Part shown: one piece after another, positions 1 to 8,655 of the stretch
Layout: each line of letters starts with the position of its first letter
How positions within the stretch are numbered: position 1 is the stretch's first letter
Source: Paraburkholderia rhynchosiae
GTDB lineage: Bacteria; Pseudomonadota; Gammaproteobacteria; Burkholderiales; Burkholderiaceae
DNA length: 64,000 bases
Assembly (NCBI RefSeq): GCF_002879865.1
Contig: NZ_PNXY01000005.1
Location: 186,001 to 250,000, forward strand
Direction: 5' to 3'
Translations under genes and position numbers: made by a program
The notes under the pieces: generated by a model
Told to the model about the DNA's origin: nothing
Database searches by the model: none
The model's input: only the letters and a program-made list of their open reading frames with translations

Positions 1-959
1 ACGACGTGCGGCAACTGATCGATGTCGATGCCGCGCGCCGCGATGTCGGTGGCAACCAGCACCTGCAGCGTGCCGTCCTTGAACTCGGCGAGCGCCCGCG
101 TGCGAGCCGACTGGCTCTTGTTGCCGTGAATCGCCAGCGCGCTGATGTCGTCCTTCGTCAACTGTTCGGCGAGGCGATTGGCGCCGTGCTTGGTGCGCGT
201 GAACACCAGCACCTGAAACCAGTTGTGCTGCTTGATCAGATGCGTGAGCAATTCGCGCTTCTTGTCGCGATCCACCGGGTGAATTTTTTGCGCGACGGTT
301 TCCGCCGTCGTATTGCGGCGCGCGACTTCGATCAGTGCCGGCGAGTCGAGCAGATTGTCGGCGAGGGTCTTGATCTCGTCGGAGAACGTGGCTGAGAACA
401 GCAGGTTCTGACGCTTCGGCGGCAGCTTGACGAGCACGCGCTTGATATCGTGGATGAAGCCCATGTCGAGCATCCGGTCCGCCTCGTCGAGCACGAGAAT
501 CTCGAGATGCGACAGGTCGATGGTCTTCTGCTGCATGTGGTCAAGCAAACGGCCAGGCGTCGCGACGACGATGTCCACGCCGCTCCTGAGCGCGCCGATC
601 TGCGGATTGATGCCGACGCCGCCGAACATCACCGTCGACTTCAGCTTCAGATACTTGCCATAGGCGCGCACGCTTTCCTCGACCTGCGCGGCGAGTTCAC
701 GCGTAGGCGTGAGAATCAGCGCGCGCACCGCGCGCTTGCCGGACGCCGTGGCGACGGCGGGCATCGAATTGAGACGCTGCAGGATCGGCAGCGTGAAGCC
801 GGCCGTCTTGCCGGTGCCGGTTTGCGCTCCGGCCAGAAGGTCGCCGCCGTTCAGCACGGCGGGGATCGCTTGGGTCTGAATGGGAGTCGGAGTGGTGTAG
901 CCGAGTTCATGTACGGCGCGGACCAACGGTTCGGACAAGCCGAGGGAATCAAAAGACAT
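1..959 (-). CDS. rhlE: DEAD-box ATP-dependent RNA helicase (RhlE-type), 3' end beyond the window
   Basis: Read from an ATG at the high-coordinate end, 319 codons stay open to the window edge, so the C-terminus is missing. DEAD-box motifs appear in order: an N-terminal Q motif region (about residues 3-33, with TPIQ), Walker A AQTGTGKT (Lys51), PTRELA, the DEAD box in [11 protein letters not shown], and late in the visible part the helicase motif V region TDIAARGID. These proteins use ATP to unwind short RNA duplexes in the cytoplasm, typically in ribosome assembly or mRNA decay. The RhlE assignment rests on the N-terminal FDSLGLS-type opening and the order of motifs. RhlE proteins usually end in a basic tail, which cannot be checked here. 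Family is certain; the exact subfamily is likely. Confidence 0.93.
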   Translation of the reverse strand, partial: MSFDSLGLSEPLVRAVHELGYTTPTPIQTQAIPAVLNGGDLLAGAQTGTGKTAGFTLPILQRLNSMPAVATASGKRAVRALILTPTRELAAQVEESVRAYGKYLKLKSTVMFGGVGINPQIGALRSGVDIVVATPGRLLDHMQQKTIDLSHLEILVLDEADRMLDMGFIHDIKRVLVKLPPKRQNLLFSATFSDEIKTLADNLLDSPALIEVARRNTTAETVAQKIHPVDRDKKRELLTHLIKQHNWFQVLVFTRTKHGANRLAEQLTKDDISALAIHGNKSQSARTRALAEFKDGTLQVLVATDIAARGIDIDQLPHV

Positions 960-1177
960 AAAAACTCTTTGCAATGCAGTTTCGCGAACGGCACACGTGG
1001 GCCCCCAGCGGGCACAAATGCAGCATGAACACGCCGCATGGCGTGATCGAGATCAAGGCCGAAGCCCAGTTCCATTCGCAGAGAAATCGGCGGCACGCTT
1101 CAGACGCGTGCCGGATGCTTCAACGCGCTATGCAGACACGTTGACTGGCCTTAAGTTGCATTTCGCCGCCGTGGACG

Positions 1178-1798
1178 TCACGCGACATAACGCGCGACGC
1201 TGACGAATTGACACAGACTGCCCGCCAGTACGAACAGGTGCCAGATACCATGTCCGTGCCGGATGCGCTCGTCGTTAATGAAGAAGTAGATGCCAGCACT
1301 GTAGATGACCCCGCCGGCCACGAGCCAGGCAGTGCCCGCTGCCGGTAAGGCTTGAACCAGCGGGCGGACGGCAACGAGCGCGAGCCATCCCATCAGGACA
1401 TACAGCACCATCGAAACGCTGCGGGTGCGTCGCCCGAGCGTCAGTTCCTGCACGATGCCAAGAGCGGCAAGCCCCCAGCTTACGCCGAACAGCGACCAGC
1501 CCCACGGCCCGCGCAACGTGACAAGCGTGAACGGAGTATAGCTTCCGGCGATCAACAGATAGATGGCCGAATGGTCGCATTTCTGCAGCACCGCCTTGAC
1601 GCGCGGGTTGCGTACGCTGTGGTAAAGCGTCGAGATAGCATACAGCACGAACAGCATCGCACCGTACACGCTGAAGCTGACCACCTTGTACGCGTCGCCG
1701 TCGAGCGCACCCATTGTCACGAGCGTAGCCAGCCCCACCACCGACAGCACGGCGCCGACGAGGTGGGTAATGCTGTTGAAACGCTCACCAACATGCAC
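1178..1798 (-). CDS. Hemolysin III / TrhA family integral membrane protein
   Basis: This 206-residue protein has about seven hydrophobic segments and the hallmarks of the hemolysin III (YqfA/TrhA, PAQR-related) family: an N-terminal ERFNSITHL, an STLYHS motif after TM2, the DHSAIYLLIAGSYTPF signature, and a C-terminal HGHGIWHLFVLAGS block. The conserved His residues resemble the metal site of PAQR receptors. Length matches the family (about 200-220 residues). The first codon is GTG with a GGAG-type ribosome site about nine bases upstream. Despite the name, most family members are not proven toxins; roles in membrane fluidity or lipid homeostasis have been proposed. The gene stands alone between the helicase and the cytochrome pair. 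Confidence 0.9.
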   Translation of the reverse strand: MHVGERFNSITHLVGAVLSVVGLATLVTMGALDGDAYKVVSFSVYGAMLFVLYAISTLYHSVRNPRVKAVLQKCDHSAIYLLIAGSYTPFTLVTLRGPWGWSLFGVSWGLAALGIVQELTLGRRTRSVSMVLYVLMGWLALVAVRPLVQALPAAGTAWLVAGGVIYSAGIYFFINDERIRHGHGIWHLFVLAGSLCQFVSVARYVA

Positions 1799-1869
1799 GG
1801 CTTATTTCTCCTACGCGGTTTCATCGGGGTAACAGTTGCCACGCGAGTTACCCAATGATACCGGTCATC

Positions 1870-1911
1870 AAAAAACGAAGGGCGCGGCCGCGAATTTCGC
1901 AGGCCGCGCCC
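1870..1911 (-). terminator. Rho-independent terminator of the cytochrome pair
   Basis: A perfect 10-bp stem (GGGCGCGGCC with GGCCGCGCCC) encloses a 12-base loop. Read leftward it is followed by a T-rich run (TTCGTTTTTT). It lies 20 bp after the stop of the tri-heme cytochrome gene and so closes that leftward operon before the hemolysin III gene. Confidence 0.85.
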
Positions 1912-1930
1912 AGGGTGCATCGAACACTGC

Positions 1931-3229
1931 TTAGTCGAGCGGCGCCGAACGCAGATCGGACACTTGCTGCGGCGACACGGCCGTGCCGTGGTTGCCCCAC
2001 GACATACGGATATACGTCACGACAGCTGCCACCTCCTGATTCGACAGCGACTGCGCGAACGGCGGCATGCCGTACGGATGCGGGTTCGCGTCCGTGCTCG
2101 GCGGATAACCGCCGTTTAGCACCATACGGATCGGGTTGACCGCCGACGGCATCTGGATCGACTGGTTGTTCGCGAGCGGCGGGAAGGCCGGCGGCTGACC
2201 GAGACCGTTCTCCGCGTGGCACTTCGCGCAGTTGTCAGCGTAGATCTTCTGACCTTGCTTCAACAGTTCGCCGCCGAACTTTTCGGACGTCTCGAGCTGC
2301 ATCGGCTCCGGTGCTTCGCTCTTCTGCGGAATCGTCTTCAGGTACGTGGCCATTGCGTTGATGTCCGCGTCGCTCATGTACTGCAGGCTGTTGTGGACCA
2401 CTTCGGCCATCGGACCGAACACCGCGCCGCGGTTGGACACGCCGGTCTTCAGCAGATCCGCGATGTCTTTGGTTTCCCAGTCGCCGAGGCCAGCTTCCTT
2501 GTTCGACGTGAGCGACGGTGCGTACCAGTTCTGCAACGGGATCAGGCCGCCGGCAAACGCCGCTGAGCTGACCGGGCCGCCCATGGCGTTGATCGACGTA
2601 TGGCACATGCCGCAATGGCCGAGGCCTTCGATCAGGTACGCGCCGCGGTTCCATTCGACCGACTTGGTCGGATCCGGCTTGTACTCGCCTTCACGGAAGA
2701 ACAGCGTGCGCCAGCCGATCAGCATGTTGCGCTGGTTGAACGGGAATTTCAGTTCGTGCGGACGGCTCGCTACGTTGACGGGCGCGACGGAGCGCAGATA
2801 CGCGTAGATCGCGTCCGAGTCGGCGCGCGTGACCTTCGTGTAGCTCGTGAACGGGAAGCCCGGATAGAGCAGGCTGCCGTCTTTCGAACGGCCGGTATGC
2901 ATGGCGCGGTAGAAGTCGTCCTGCGTCCACTTGCCGATACCGTACTGGTCGTCCGGCGTGATGTTCGGCGTGAACATCGTGCCGAACGGCGTGGCCATGG
3001 GCAGGCCGCCGGCGAATTGCTTGCCGCCGCGCACCGTGTGGCAGGCGATACAGTCGCCGGCGCGGGCGAGGTACTCGCCCTTCTTGACGAGCGCAGCCTG
3101 GTCGGCGGGCGTTGCCGCCATGGCCGAACCGTTATGCAGGTTGTCGCCGCCCGACCACAGGACGGGAACGAGTGCAGCAGCCGCAACAACGACGACTGCC
3201 GAGAGGGCGAACAAAGACTTGCGTTTCAT
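1931..3229 (-). CDS. Tri-heme c-type cytochrome, dehydrogenase-subunit type
   Basis: 432 residues with an N-terminal signal-anchor (about residues 6-26) and three CXXCH heme sites: CIACH (60-64), CGMCH (206-210) and CAKCH (334-338). This spacing is typical of the membrane-bound cytochrome subunit of alcohol, gluconate or aldehyde dehydrogenases, which passes electrons from a periplasmic flavo- or quinoprotein to ubiquinone or oxidases. No such dehydrogenase is in the window. The only partner visible is the di-heme cytochrome 21 bp upstream in the same direction, so the two form an orphan electron-transfer pair. The tri-heme architecture is seen directly; the donor enzyme is unknown. Confidence 0.88.
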   Translation of the reverse strand: MKRKSLFALSAVVVVAAAALVPVLWSGGDNLHNGSAMAATPADQAALVKKGEYLARAGDCIACHTVRGGKQFAGGLPMATPFGTMFTPNITPDDQYGIGKWTQDDFYRAMHTGRSKDGSLLYPGFPFTSYTKVTRADSDAIYAYLRSVAPVNVASRPHELKFPFNQRNMLIGWRTLFFREGEYKPDPTKSVEWNRGAYLIEGLGHCGMCHTSINAMGGPVSSAAFAGGLIPLQNWYAPSLTSNKEAGLGDWETKDIADLLKTGVSNRGAVFGPMAEVVHNSLQYMSDADINAMATYLKTIPQKSEAPEPMQLETSEKFGGELLKQGQKIYADNCAKCHAENGLGQPPAFPPLANNQSIQMPSAVNPIRMVLNGGYPPSTDANPHPYGMPPFAQSLSNQEVAAVVTYIRMSWGNHGTAVSPQQVSDLRSAPLD

Positions 3230-3250
3230 TTGAGTGTCTCTCCCGGTGCC

Positions 3251-3982
3251 TTATTGCGGTTCGCTGCCGCAGGCAAGCGGAGTCTTCATCGAGCGGGCCG
3301 GAGCCGGCACGGGGTTTTGTGGGGCCTGTTGCGTGGAAAGCCATGCAGCGACCGCGTTCACGTCTTCGTCCGTCAGACGCGTCGCGATCGTGTGCATGCA
3401 ATCAGGCGCGATGGCGTGGCGCGAGCCGGAACGCCATGCGCCGAGCTGCGCGCTGATGTAATCCGAATGCAGACCGACCAGACCCGGGATGGCCGGCTCC
3501 ATACCTGTCAAGCTCTTGCCGTGACAGGCGGCGCAAGCCGGAATCTGTTTCGATGCGTCGCCGTTCAGCACGATCTGCTGGCCGCGCGCGAGCGTGGCGG
3601 ATGAAACCGTCGGCTTCGCCGGCTGCGGATACGGCGGACGTTGCTTCGAGAAGTAGGTGGCGATCTGATGCAGATAGTCGTCAGAAAGATACGTGACGAG
3701 GTAATTCATGGGCGGATACTTGCGACGCCCCTCGCGGAAATTCTGCAACTGGTTGTACAGATAGTCTGCCGGCTTGCCCGCCAGACGCGGGAAGTAGTCG
3801 TTGTCAGTACCTTGACCATGCGTGCCGTGGCAGGCCGTGCAACCTTGCACGCGCGCTTCCATCGTATCGGGGGCCTTCGGTTGAGTCTGCGCTTTCGCAG
3901 CGCTATAGACACCCGCGGAGCCGATCAGCAGAAGGGCAAGCAACGGGCGGAAAATGCGTCTTGAAGACACGCGTAACTCCAT
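3251..3982 (-). CDS. Di-heme c-type cytochrome (c4/c553-like)
   Basis: 243 residues with an N-terminal signal sequence (hydrophobic core about 11-27) and two CXXCH sites, CTACH (48-52) and CAACH (150-154), in two similar cytochrome domains, as in cytochrome c4 proteins. Each domain has the PRLAG- or PGLVG-type segment and a downstream Met that could be the sixth iron ligand. It should be periplasmic. The chosen ATG gives a signal peptide of normal length; an in-frame ATG 72 bp upstream would add an Arg-rich, non-signal-like extension. The tri-heme gene starts 21 bp downstream, so they are probably co-transcribed. Likely role: a soluble or tethered electron carrier for the same oxidative chain. 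Confidence 0.85.
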   Translation of the reverse strand: MELRVSSRRIFRPLLALLLIGSAGVYSAAKAQTQPKAPDTMEARVQGCTACHGTHGQGTDNDYFPRLAGKPADYLYNQLQNFREGRRKYPPMNYLVTYLSDDYLHQIATYFSKQRPPYPQPAKPTVSSATLARGQQIVLNGDASKQIPACAACHGKSLTGMEPAIPGLVGLHSDYISAQLGAWRSGSRHAIAPDCMHTIATRLTDEDVNAVAAWLSTQQAPQNPVPAPARSMKTPLACGSEPQ

Positions 3983-4376
3983 CAAAATCGGGGACCTGAC
4001 CGAACTTCGAGCGGCTCGGTGTGAAGGGCAGCCGGCGCTGCGGCGACGCAGCATTCTATCATCGAAGGGTGATGATGCCTATTTGCCGCATTCGACCAGT
4101 TTGCGGCTGTCACAGGCGTGCGACAGTTTGACGCGCATTGCTGTGTGGAACTCGGGCGCGCCTTTTCGACTTCTTCGCAGCGCTGTCCAAGGTGGCAAAC
4201 GCTGTACCCGGCGAACTTTCATCAGCGCTGTGTTGAACCCACGCGCGCGCGAGCCATCGAAGCGTACACTTCCGGGCGCGCCGGGCTCTGCGCGGGTCTA
4301 TTTACGCAGAGCGCCCCTGTTCCAGCCGGTCCGGCCGGCGTCGACCGTTTTCCTGTTCATCCGCTATCGGCCTTAC
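3983..4376. other. Divergent intergenic region between the cytochrome pair and copC
   Basis: About 394 bp without a convincing gene. It must hold the leftward promoter of the cytochrome operon and the rightward promoter of copCD. The only clear structure is an inverted repeat, GCTCTGCG and CGCAGAGC (4285-4292 and 4305-4312), separated by 12 bases in the copC leader and lacking a following T-run. I did not find a clear metal-regulator operator. Confidence 0.5.
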
Positions 4377-4754
4377 ATGAAGCTAATCAAATTTTCCCGT
4401 CCGGCGCGGCTAGCGTGGGCATGCGGCGCTGCAGCGCTGCTGCTGACATCCACGGCATTCGCGCATGCGCATCTCGTTTCCAGCGAACCGGCCGCGAACG
4501 CCGAAGTCGTCGCGCCCACCGAAGTGACCATCCATTTCACCGAGCCGCTCGAGCCGGCCTTCAGCAAGATCGCGCTTGCCGATGCAAAGGGCAGGACGGC
4601 GGCGCACGCTGAGTCGCAAGTGGACAAGCAGGACGCGCGCGCCATGCATTTGCCGTTGCCGCAATTGAGCGCGGGGCGCTATGCGGTGCATTGGATCGCG
4701 GTTGCGACGGATGGCCATCGTACGCAAGGCGACTTTGGGTTCACCGTCAAATGA
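4377..4754 (+). CDS. copC: Copper resistance protein CopC
   Basis: 125 residues. A signal peptide (about 1-29) ends before HAHL, which is the usual mature N-terminus of CopC; the N-terminal His and later His residues (for example in the TDGHRTQG segment) form the Cu(II) site. The body is a single CopC beta-sandwich domain with the SSEPAAN and VTIHFTEPLEP segments. It acts in the periplasm, binding copper and handing it to CopD. The start is set by the signal peptide. The TGA stop overlaps the copD ATG (ATGA), which shows translational coupling. The Met-rich loop of Pseudomonas CopC is missing, as is common in short CopC forms that bind Cu(II) only. Confidence 0.92.
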   Translation: MKLIKFSRPARLAWACGAAALLLTSTAFAHAHLVSSEPAANAEVVAPTEVTIHFTEPLEPAFSKIALADAKGRTAAHAESQVDKQDARAMHLPLPQLSAGRYAVHWIAVATDGHRTQGDFGFTVK

Positions 4755-5680
4755 GCATCGACGGATTGTGGATGGGGCAGGTCGCCATGGCCGCGCTCAT
4801 GAACGTCGCGTTTGCGTTTGCCATCGGTTCGGCGCTGCTCGGCGCGTGGCTGGCGAAAGATGCCAAGGCGAAGATCTCACCGGCGCGCCCCGCGTGGGTG
4901 CGAGCGCAGCGGTCGATGCTGACGGCGGCCGTCGTGCTGGTGCTCGCGGACCTCGGCTGGCTGCTGTATCAGGCGGCCTCGATGAGCGGCGTCGCTTTGC
5001 CCGCCGCGTTCGGCTTCGTGCCGACGGTGCTCACGCAAACGCATGTCGGCTACGGCTGGAGCGTTGCGTTTGCGGGCGCGCTGGTGCTGCTCGGCACGGC
5101 CATGACCGGTCATAGCGGCATGTTGCGCAACGCGCTGCTGTGGCTTGCGGTGATCGCGATTGCCGCGGGCAAGGCGTCGCTCGGACACGCGGCCGATGCA
5201 GGCCCGGCATCCGCGGCCGTCGCGATGCAAACCCTGCACGTGCTCGTGACGGGCGTGTGGGGCGGCCTCGCGATCACCGCCGGGCTTGCCGTGCTGCCCG
5301 CGCTCGGCGCGTCGACCGCGCGCGGTATTTTGATCCGCACGGCGACGCAGGTGTCGAACGTGTCGGCGGTCGCAGTGGGGTTCGTGCTGCTCTCCGGCAT
5401 CTTCAACGCGGTGCAGGGCTCGGGCGGCTCGTTTCAGGCGATCGCGTCCAGCACATGGGGCCACGTGTTGACGCTTAAGCTCTCGCTCGTCGCACTTGCG
5501 CTAGTGCTCGGTGGCCTCAACCGTTTTCTCGCGCTGCCCCGCCTACGGCGGACAGCATCGACGATGGACGCGCATACGTTCGTCAACGTGCTGTATCTGG
5601 AAGCGCTTGCGATGATCGGCGTTTTTGTCGCGGCCGCCGCGCTAGCGCATAGCGCGCCCGCGCTCGCGGCGCTCGGCTGA
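4751..5680 (+). CDS. copD: Copper resistance protein CopD, inner membrane
   Basis: 309 residues with about eight hydrophobic segments, matching the CopD family. Conserved features include the GHAADAGPAS stretch and the QTLHVLVTGVWGGLAI segment near the centre, which carries the conserved histidine/tryptophan pattern of CopD. It is thought to import copper across the inner membrane in concert with CopC. Its ATG overlaps the copC stop by four bases, so this is a two-gene operon. A copper chaperone, P-type ATPase or CopRS system is not visible nearby. Confidence 0.88.
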   Translation: MSIDGLWMGQVAMAALMNVAFAFAIGSALLGAWLAKDAKAKISPARPAWVRAQRSMLTAAVVLVLADLGWLLYQAASMSGVALPAAFGFVPTVLTQTHVGYGWSVAFAGALVLLGTAMTGHSGMLRNALLWLAVIAIAAGKASLGHAADAGPASAAVAMQTLHVLVTGVWGGLAITAGLAVLPALGASTARGILIRTATQVSNVSAVAVGFVLLSGIFNAVQGSGGSFQAIASSTWGHVLTLKLSLVALALVLGGLNRFLALPRLRRTASTMDAHTFVNVLYLEALAMIGVFVAAAALAHSAPALAALG

Positions 5681-5771
5681 GCGCCGACGCCCGACCTGCC
5701 GACGCCCGCTTCAGTGTCGAAGTCCCGCGGTCGTGCTTCAAACGGGACCGGCACGACCGCCCGCGCCGCAT

Positions 5772-5806
5772 AAAAAAAAGCGCCGCACAGTTTCAGCGTG
5801 CGGCGC
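5772..5806 (-). terminator. Rho-independent terminator (leftward)
   Basis: A 9-bp perfect stem GCGCCGCAC/GTGCGGCGC with a 9-base loop is followed, reading leftward, by eight T residues. It sits 37 bp after the stop of the YodC-like gene and ends that two-gene operon. It faces the end of copD, for which there is no equivalent T-run. Confidence 0.9.
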
Positions 5807-5843
5807 AACACACACGGTCGCCTGGCGTTGACCAGCGAATCCG

Positions 5844-6122
5844 CTACTGCCCAATATGTCGCAAGCGCGTTCTGACCCGTTCCAGTGTCTCCTCGGGAAA
5901 CATCTCCTGCATCAACTCGCCCGTCTCGGCGAACCACTGGCAGATCAGCCAGTTGCCCGACGCAAACAGCACGGGGCCGCTCCACGCGACGGTCATCGCG
6001 CATCCGCCGGATTTGAGCTTCAGCACGTCGCCGACGCGATATGTCGGTGTCGCGGGTCCGGCAGGTTTGGCAAGTCGCGTTGACAAGCGCATGTTCGGCA
6101 TCCGGCCGCTGAATCGATTCAT
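5844..6122 (-). CDS. YodC-like small protein (DUF2158 family)
   Basis: 92 residues. The central part, YRVGDVLKLKSGGCAMTV followed by a WF-containing segment, matches the YodC/DUF2158 pattern: a small beta-barrel-like domain with a KSGG.xMTV core. Function is unknown. The ATG overlaps the stop of the upstream membrane-protein gene by four bases (ATGA), which fixes the start better than the longer open frame extending upstream inside that gene. A strong terminator follows. The domain match is clear; no role can be assigned from sequence. Confidence 0.78.
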   Translation of the reverse strand: MNRFSGRMPNMRLSTRLAKPAGPATPTYRVGDVLKLKSGGCAMTVAWSGPVLFASGNWLICQWFAETGELMQEMFPEETLERVRTRLRHIGQ

Positions 6123-6421
6123 TCGAAGCCCAGCCGATGTCCCAGGATCGGCGCGAAGAAGAGTGCGATCGCGCAGCCCGCGGCTTTGCCTTCGAGTTCG
6201 GCGGCCGCGGCATGCGAGCCGTAAATATGAGTGAGCAAATCGAAAAGCTGCGGCATGCAATACACGACCGCCGCGACGATAAACCACTTCTCGACGACCG
6301 CGATGCGCCAGCCGCGTTCATACGCCACGGCCGCGCTGATGATGCGAAGCACGCCGAACATTACGAGCGCGCCGACGGCGGCCTGTTCGCGCAGCAGATA
6401 GTCTGGAAGGAATTCGCCCAT
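6119..6421 (-). CDS. Small multi-pass membrane protein of unknown function
   Basis: 100 residues with three hydrophobic stretches (about 16-35, 43-60 and 75-95) separated by short charged loops. The ATG is preceded by a GGGGGG ribosome site at good spacing; an ATG 54 bp upstream lacks this. I do not recognise a named family. The stop overlaps the start of the YodC-like gene, so the two are translated together, which hints at a shared job. Nothing else in the context identifies that job. Confidence 0.65.
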   Translation of the reverse strand: MGEFLPDYLLREQAAVGALVMFGVLRIISAAVAYERGWRIAVVEKWFIVAAVVYCMPQLFDLLTHIYGSHAAAAELEGKAAGCAIALFFAPILGHRLGFE

Positions 6422-6705
6422 GATGCCCCCCGATGCATTCGACGTTGGAATGCATTTCAGCAAGGAGTGGGCCATGCGTCTGTCTGATGCCGGACAAACG
6501 GCGCGGACGCCTTGGCGGGCAAGGCTTTGCTCGCGGCATGAGCGAGCGCGGCGAGGGCGTGAAAGCGCAGGTCGAGGCCCGCGCGGTCCGGGATGTTACG
6601 TTACTGAGACGGGCGCACGTCACGTCACCGTAACGCGCGCCCGCCTTCGTTCAATGACGATGCCCAAATCCGGAACACCGCGCGCAGGCGGCGTGATTCA
6701 GGCAT

Positions 6706-7854
6706 TTACCATTCGGCGACGCTACCGTCCGCGTGACGCCAGACCGGATTGCGCCAGCGGTGTCCGACCTTCGCCATCTCGCGCACTTTCTCTTCGTTCA
6801 CTTCGATACCGAGGCCCGGGCCTTGCGGAATCGACACGAACCCGTCTTCATATTTGAAGACTTCCGGGTTCCTGATGTAGTCGAGCAGATCGTTGCCCTG
6901 GTTGTAGTGAATGCCGAGGCTCTGTTCCTGAATGAATGCGTTGTAGCTCACGGCGTCGATCTGCAGGCAGGTCGCGAGCGCGATCGGCCCGAGCGGGCAG
7001 TGCAGGGCGAGCGCGACGTCGTAGGCTTCCGCCATCGACGCGATCTTGCGGCACTCGGTAATCCCGCCCGCGTGCGACGCGTCCGGCTGAATGATGTCGA
7101 CATAGCCGCCCGACAGAATGTGCTTGAAGTCCCAGCGCGAATACAGACGCTCGCCCAATGCAATCGGCGTGTTGGTCTGATTGACGATGTCGCGCAGCGC
7201 CTCGGCGTTTTCCGAGAGCACTGGCTCTTCGATGAAGAGCAGCTTGTACGGGTCGAGCTCTTTCGCCAGCACCTTGGCCATCGGTTTGTGCACGCGGCCG
7301 TGGAAGTCCACGCCGATGCCGATGTTCGGCCCGACCGCCTCGCGCACCGCCGCGACGTTGTTGATGACGCCTTGCACCTTGTCGAAAGTGTCAATGATTT
7401 GCAACTCTTCCGAGCCGTTCATCTTCACGGCCTTGAAGCCGCGTTCGACCACGGCGCGCGCGTTGTTCGCTACGTCGCTCGGACGGTCGCCGCCAATCCA
7501 CGAATACACCTTGATCCTGTCGCGCACCTGGCCGCCGAGCAGCGCATGCACCGGCACGCCATGATGCTTGCCCTTGATGTCCCACAGCGCCTGGTCGACA
7601 CCGGCGATCGCGCTCATCGTGATCGGGCCGCCGCGATAGAAGCCTGCGCGGTACATCACCTGCCAATGGTCTTCGATCAGAAGCGGGTCTTTGCCGATCA
7701 GGTAGTCCGACAGTTCTTCGACCGCCGCGGCCACCGTGTGCGCGCGGCCTTCGACCACCGGCTCGCCCCAGCCGACGACGCCTTCATCCGTCTCGACCTT
7801 GAGGAAGCACCAGCGCGGCGGAACGATGAAGGTTTCAAGCTTGGTGATTTTCAT
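6706..7854 (-). CDS. dgoD: D-galactonate dehydratase, enolase superfamily
   Basis: 382 residues, the usual length for DgoD. It removes water from D-galactonate to give 2-dehydro-3-deoxy-galactonate in the De Ley-Doudoroff pathway. It has the enolase-superfamily N-terminal cap (1-120) and TIM barrel. Visible active-site elements are the KMNGSEE strand, Mg ligands in VDFHGR, FIEEP and GERLY, and the catalytic His in QPDASHAGG. The chosen ATG (MKITKLE) has the standard family N-terminus; a frame extending seven codons upstream is less likely. A GntR/FCD regulator is divergently encoded, with a perfect palindrome between. The kinase, aldolase and transporter of the pathway are not in the window. 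Confidence 0.92.
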   Translation of the reverse strand: MKITKLETFIVPPRWCFLKVETDEGVVGWGEPVVEGRAHTVAAAVEELSDYLIGKDPLLIEDHWQVMYRAGFYRGGPITMSAIAGVDQALWDIKGKHHGVPVHALLGGQVRDRIKVYSWIGGDRPSDVANNARAVVERGFKAVKMNGSEELQIIDTFDKVQGVINNVAAVREAVGPNIGIGVDFHGRVHKPMAKVLAKELDPYKLLFIEEPVLSENAEALRDIVNQTNTPIALGERLYSRWDFKHILSGGYVDIIQPDASHAGGITECRKIASMAEAYDVALALHCPLGPIALATCLQIDAVSYNAFIQEQSLGIHYNQGNDLLDYIRNPEVFKYEDGFVSIPQGPGLGIEVNEEKVREMAKVGHRWRNPVWRHADGSVAEW

Positions 7855-7918
7855 GGTGTGCGTCTCCAGTCCCATGCGAAATATTCGAGGGCTCTTATGC
7901 TACAACAAAGGCCGCTAA

Positions 7919-7936
7919 AGTACTATTAATAGTACT
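7919..7936. promoter_or_regulatory. 18-bp perfect palindrome, probable operator for the GntR regulator
   Basis: AGTACTATTAATAGTACT equals its own reverse complement. It sits in the 123-bp gap between divergent dgoD and the GntR-family gene, 42 bp before the regulator's likely start and about 65 bp from the dgoD start. FCD-type GntR regulators bind short palindromes in such gaps and usually repress both sides. A further half copy (TACTATT) follows directly. The symmetry is seen; binding is inferred. Confidence 0.72.
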
Positions 7937-7977
7937 ATTGGTCAGATATTGAGCGGCAACGCCGCAGGGAGAAAGCC

Positions 7978-8655
7978 ATTCAACGCGATTTGCACGGGCG
8001 CGTCGCCCATCTGCTGGCGACCGCGATTCTGCGCGGCGACTACGCACCCGATTCGATTCTGCCGCGCGAAGCCGAGTTGATGGAGACGTTTGGCGTGAGC
8101 CGCACGGTGCTGCGCGAGGCGCTGCGCACGTTGACGTCGAAAGGGTTGATCGAGTCGCGTCCACGCGTGGGCACGCGCGTGCGGCCGAGGCACGCGTGGA
8201 ATCTGCTCGATGTCGATGTGCTCGACTGGTATTCGCGCGTCGCCGAGCCGATGGCGTTCGCGCTGAAGCTGCAGGAAATGCGCGAGATGATCGAGCCCTA
8301 CGCCGCGGGTCTCGCAGCCGCCTCGCATTCGGAGGACACGTTTGCCGCGCTCGCCGCCAGTCATGCGGCGATGGTTGCCGCGCGCAATGTCGACGAATGG
8401 GTTCGCGCGGACCTTAAGTTTCACCTGAGCGTGTTGATCGCGTGCAGCAACGAATTGCTGATTCCGCTCGGCACGCTGATCGAGCGCACGCTCGAGGCGC
8501 AGCTTCGGTTGAATGCGAAACGCGCGGAGGTTTTCAATGCGTCGCTCGCTGAACATACCTCGGTGTTCGAAGCCATTCGCGACCGCGATGCCACCGTGGC
8601 GCGCGACGCGATGGCGCGCTTGCTGGGCGTCACGCGCGGTCGCATAGAAGCGTGA
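7978..8655 (+). CDS. dgoR: GntR/FadR-family (FCD) transcriptional regulator, DgoR-like
   Basis: A winged helix-turn-helix (ILPREAELMETFGVSRTVLREALRTL region, about residues 20-70) is followed by an FCD ligand domain (about 90-215) with conserved metal-ligand-type Asp and His positions (DLKFH, AEHTSVFEAI). FCD regulators sense sugar acids or other small acids. Being divergent from dgoD, it most likely represses galactonate use. The start is uncertain: AGGGAG lies six bases before an ATT codon at 7978, while the nearest standard start, TTG at 7990, is 18 bases away from that site and loses four residues. No ATG or GTG occurs in frame before an upstream stop at 7930. Gene identity is firm; the start is not. 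Confidence 0.85.
   Translation: MQRDLHGRVAHLLATAILRGDYAPDSILPREAELMETFGVSRTVLREALRTLTSKGLIESRPRVGTRVRPRHAWNLLDVDVLDWYSRVAEPMAFALKLQEMREMIEPYAAGLAAASHSEDTFAALAASHAAMVAARNVDEWVRADLKFHLSVLIACSNELLIPLGTLIERTLEAQLRLNAKRAEVFNASLAEHTSVFEAIRDRDATVARDAMARLLGVTRGRIEA

Noticed and set aside
1092..1112. Hairpin GGCACGC/GCGTGCC after the hemolysin III gene
   Set aside because: Seven-base stem but only three T residues follow; too weak to call as a terminator.
6611..6640. GGGCGC/GCGCCC inverted repeat upstream of dgoD's 3' end
   Set aside because: Long A/C-rich loop and no T-run; not convincing as terminator or operator.
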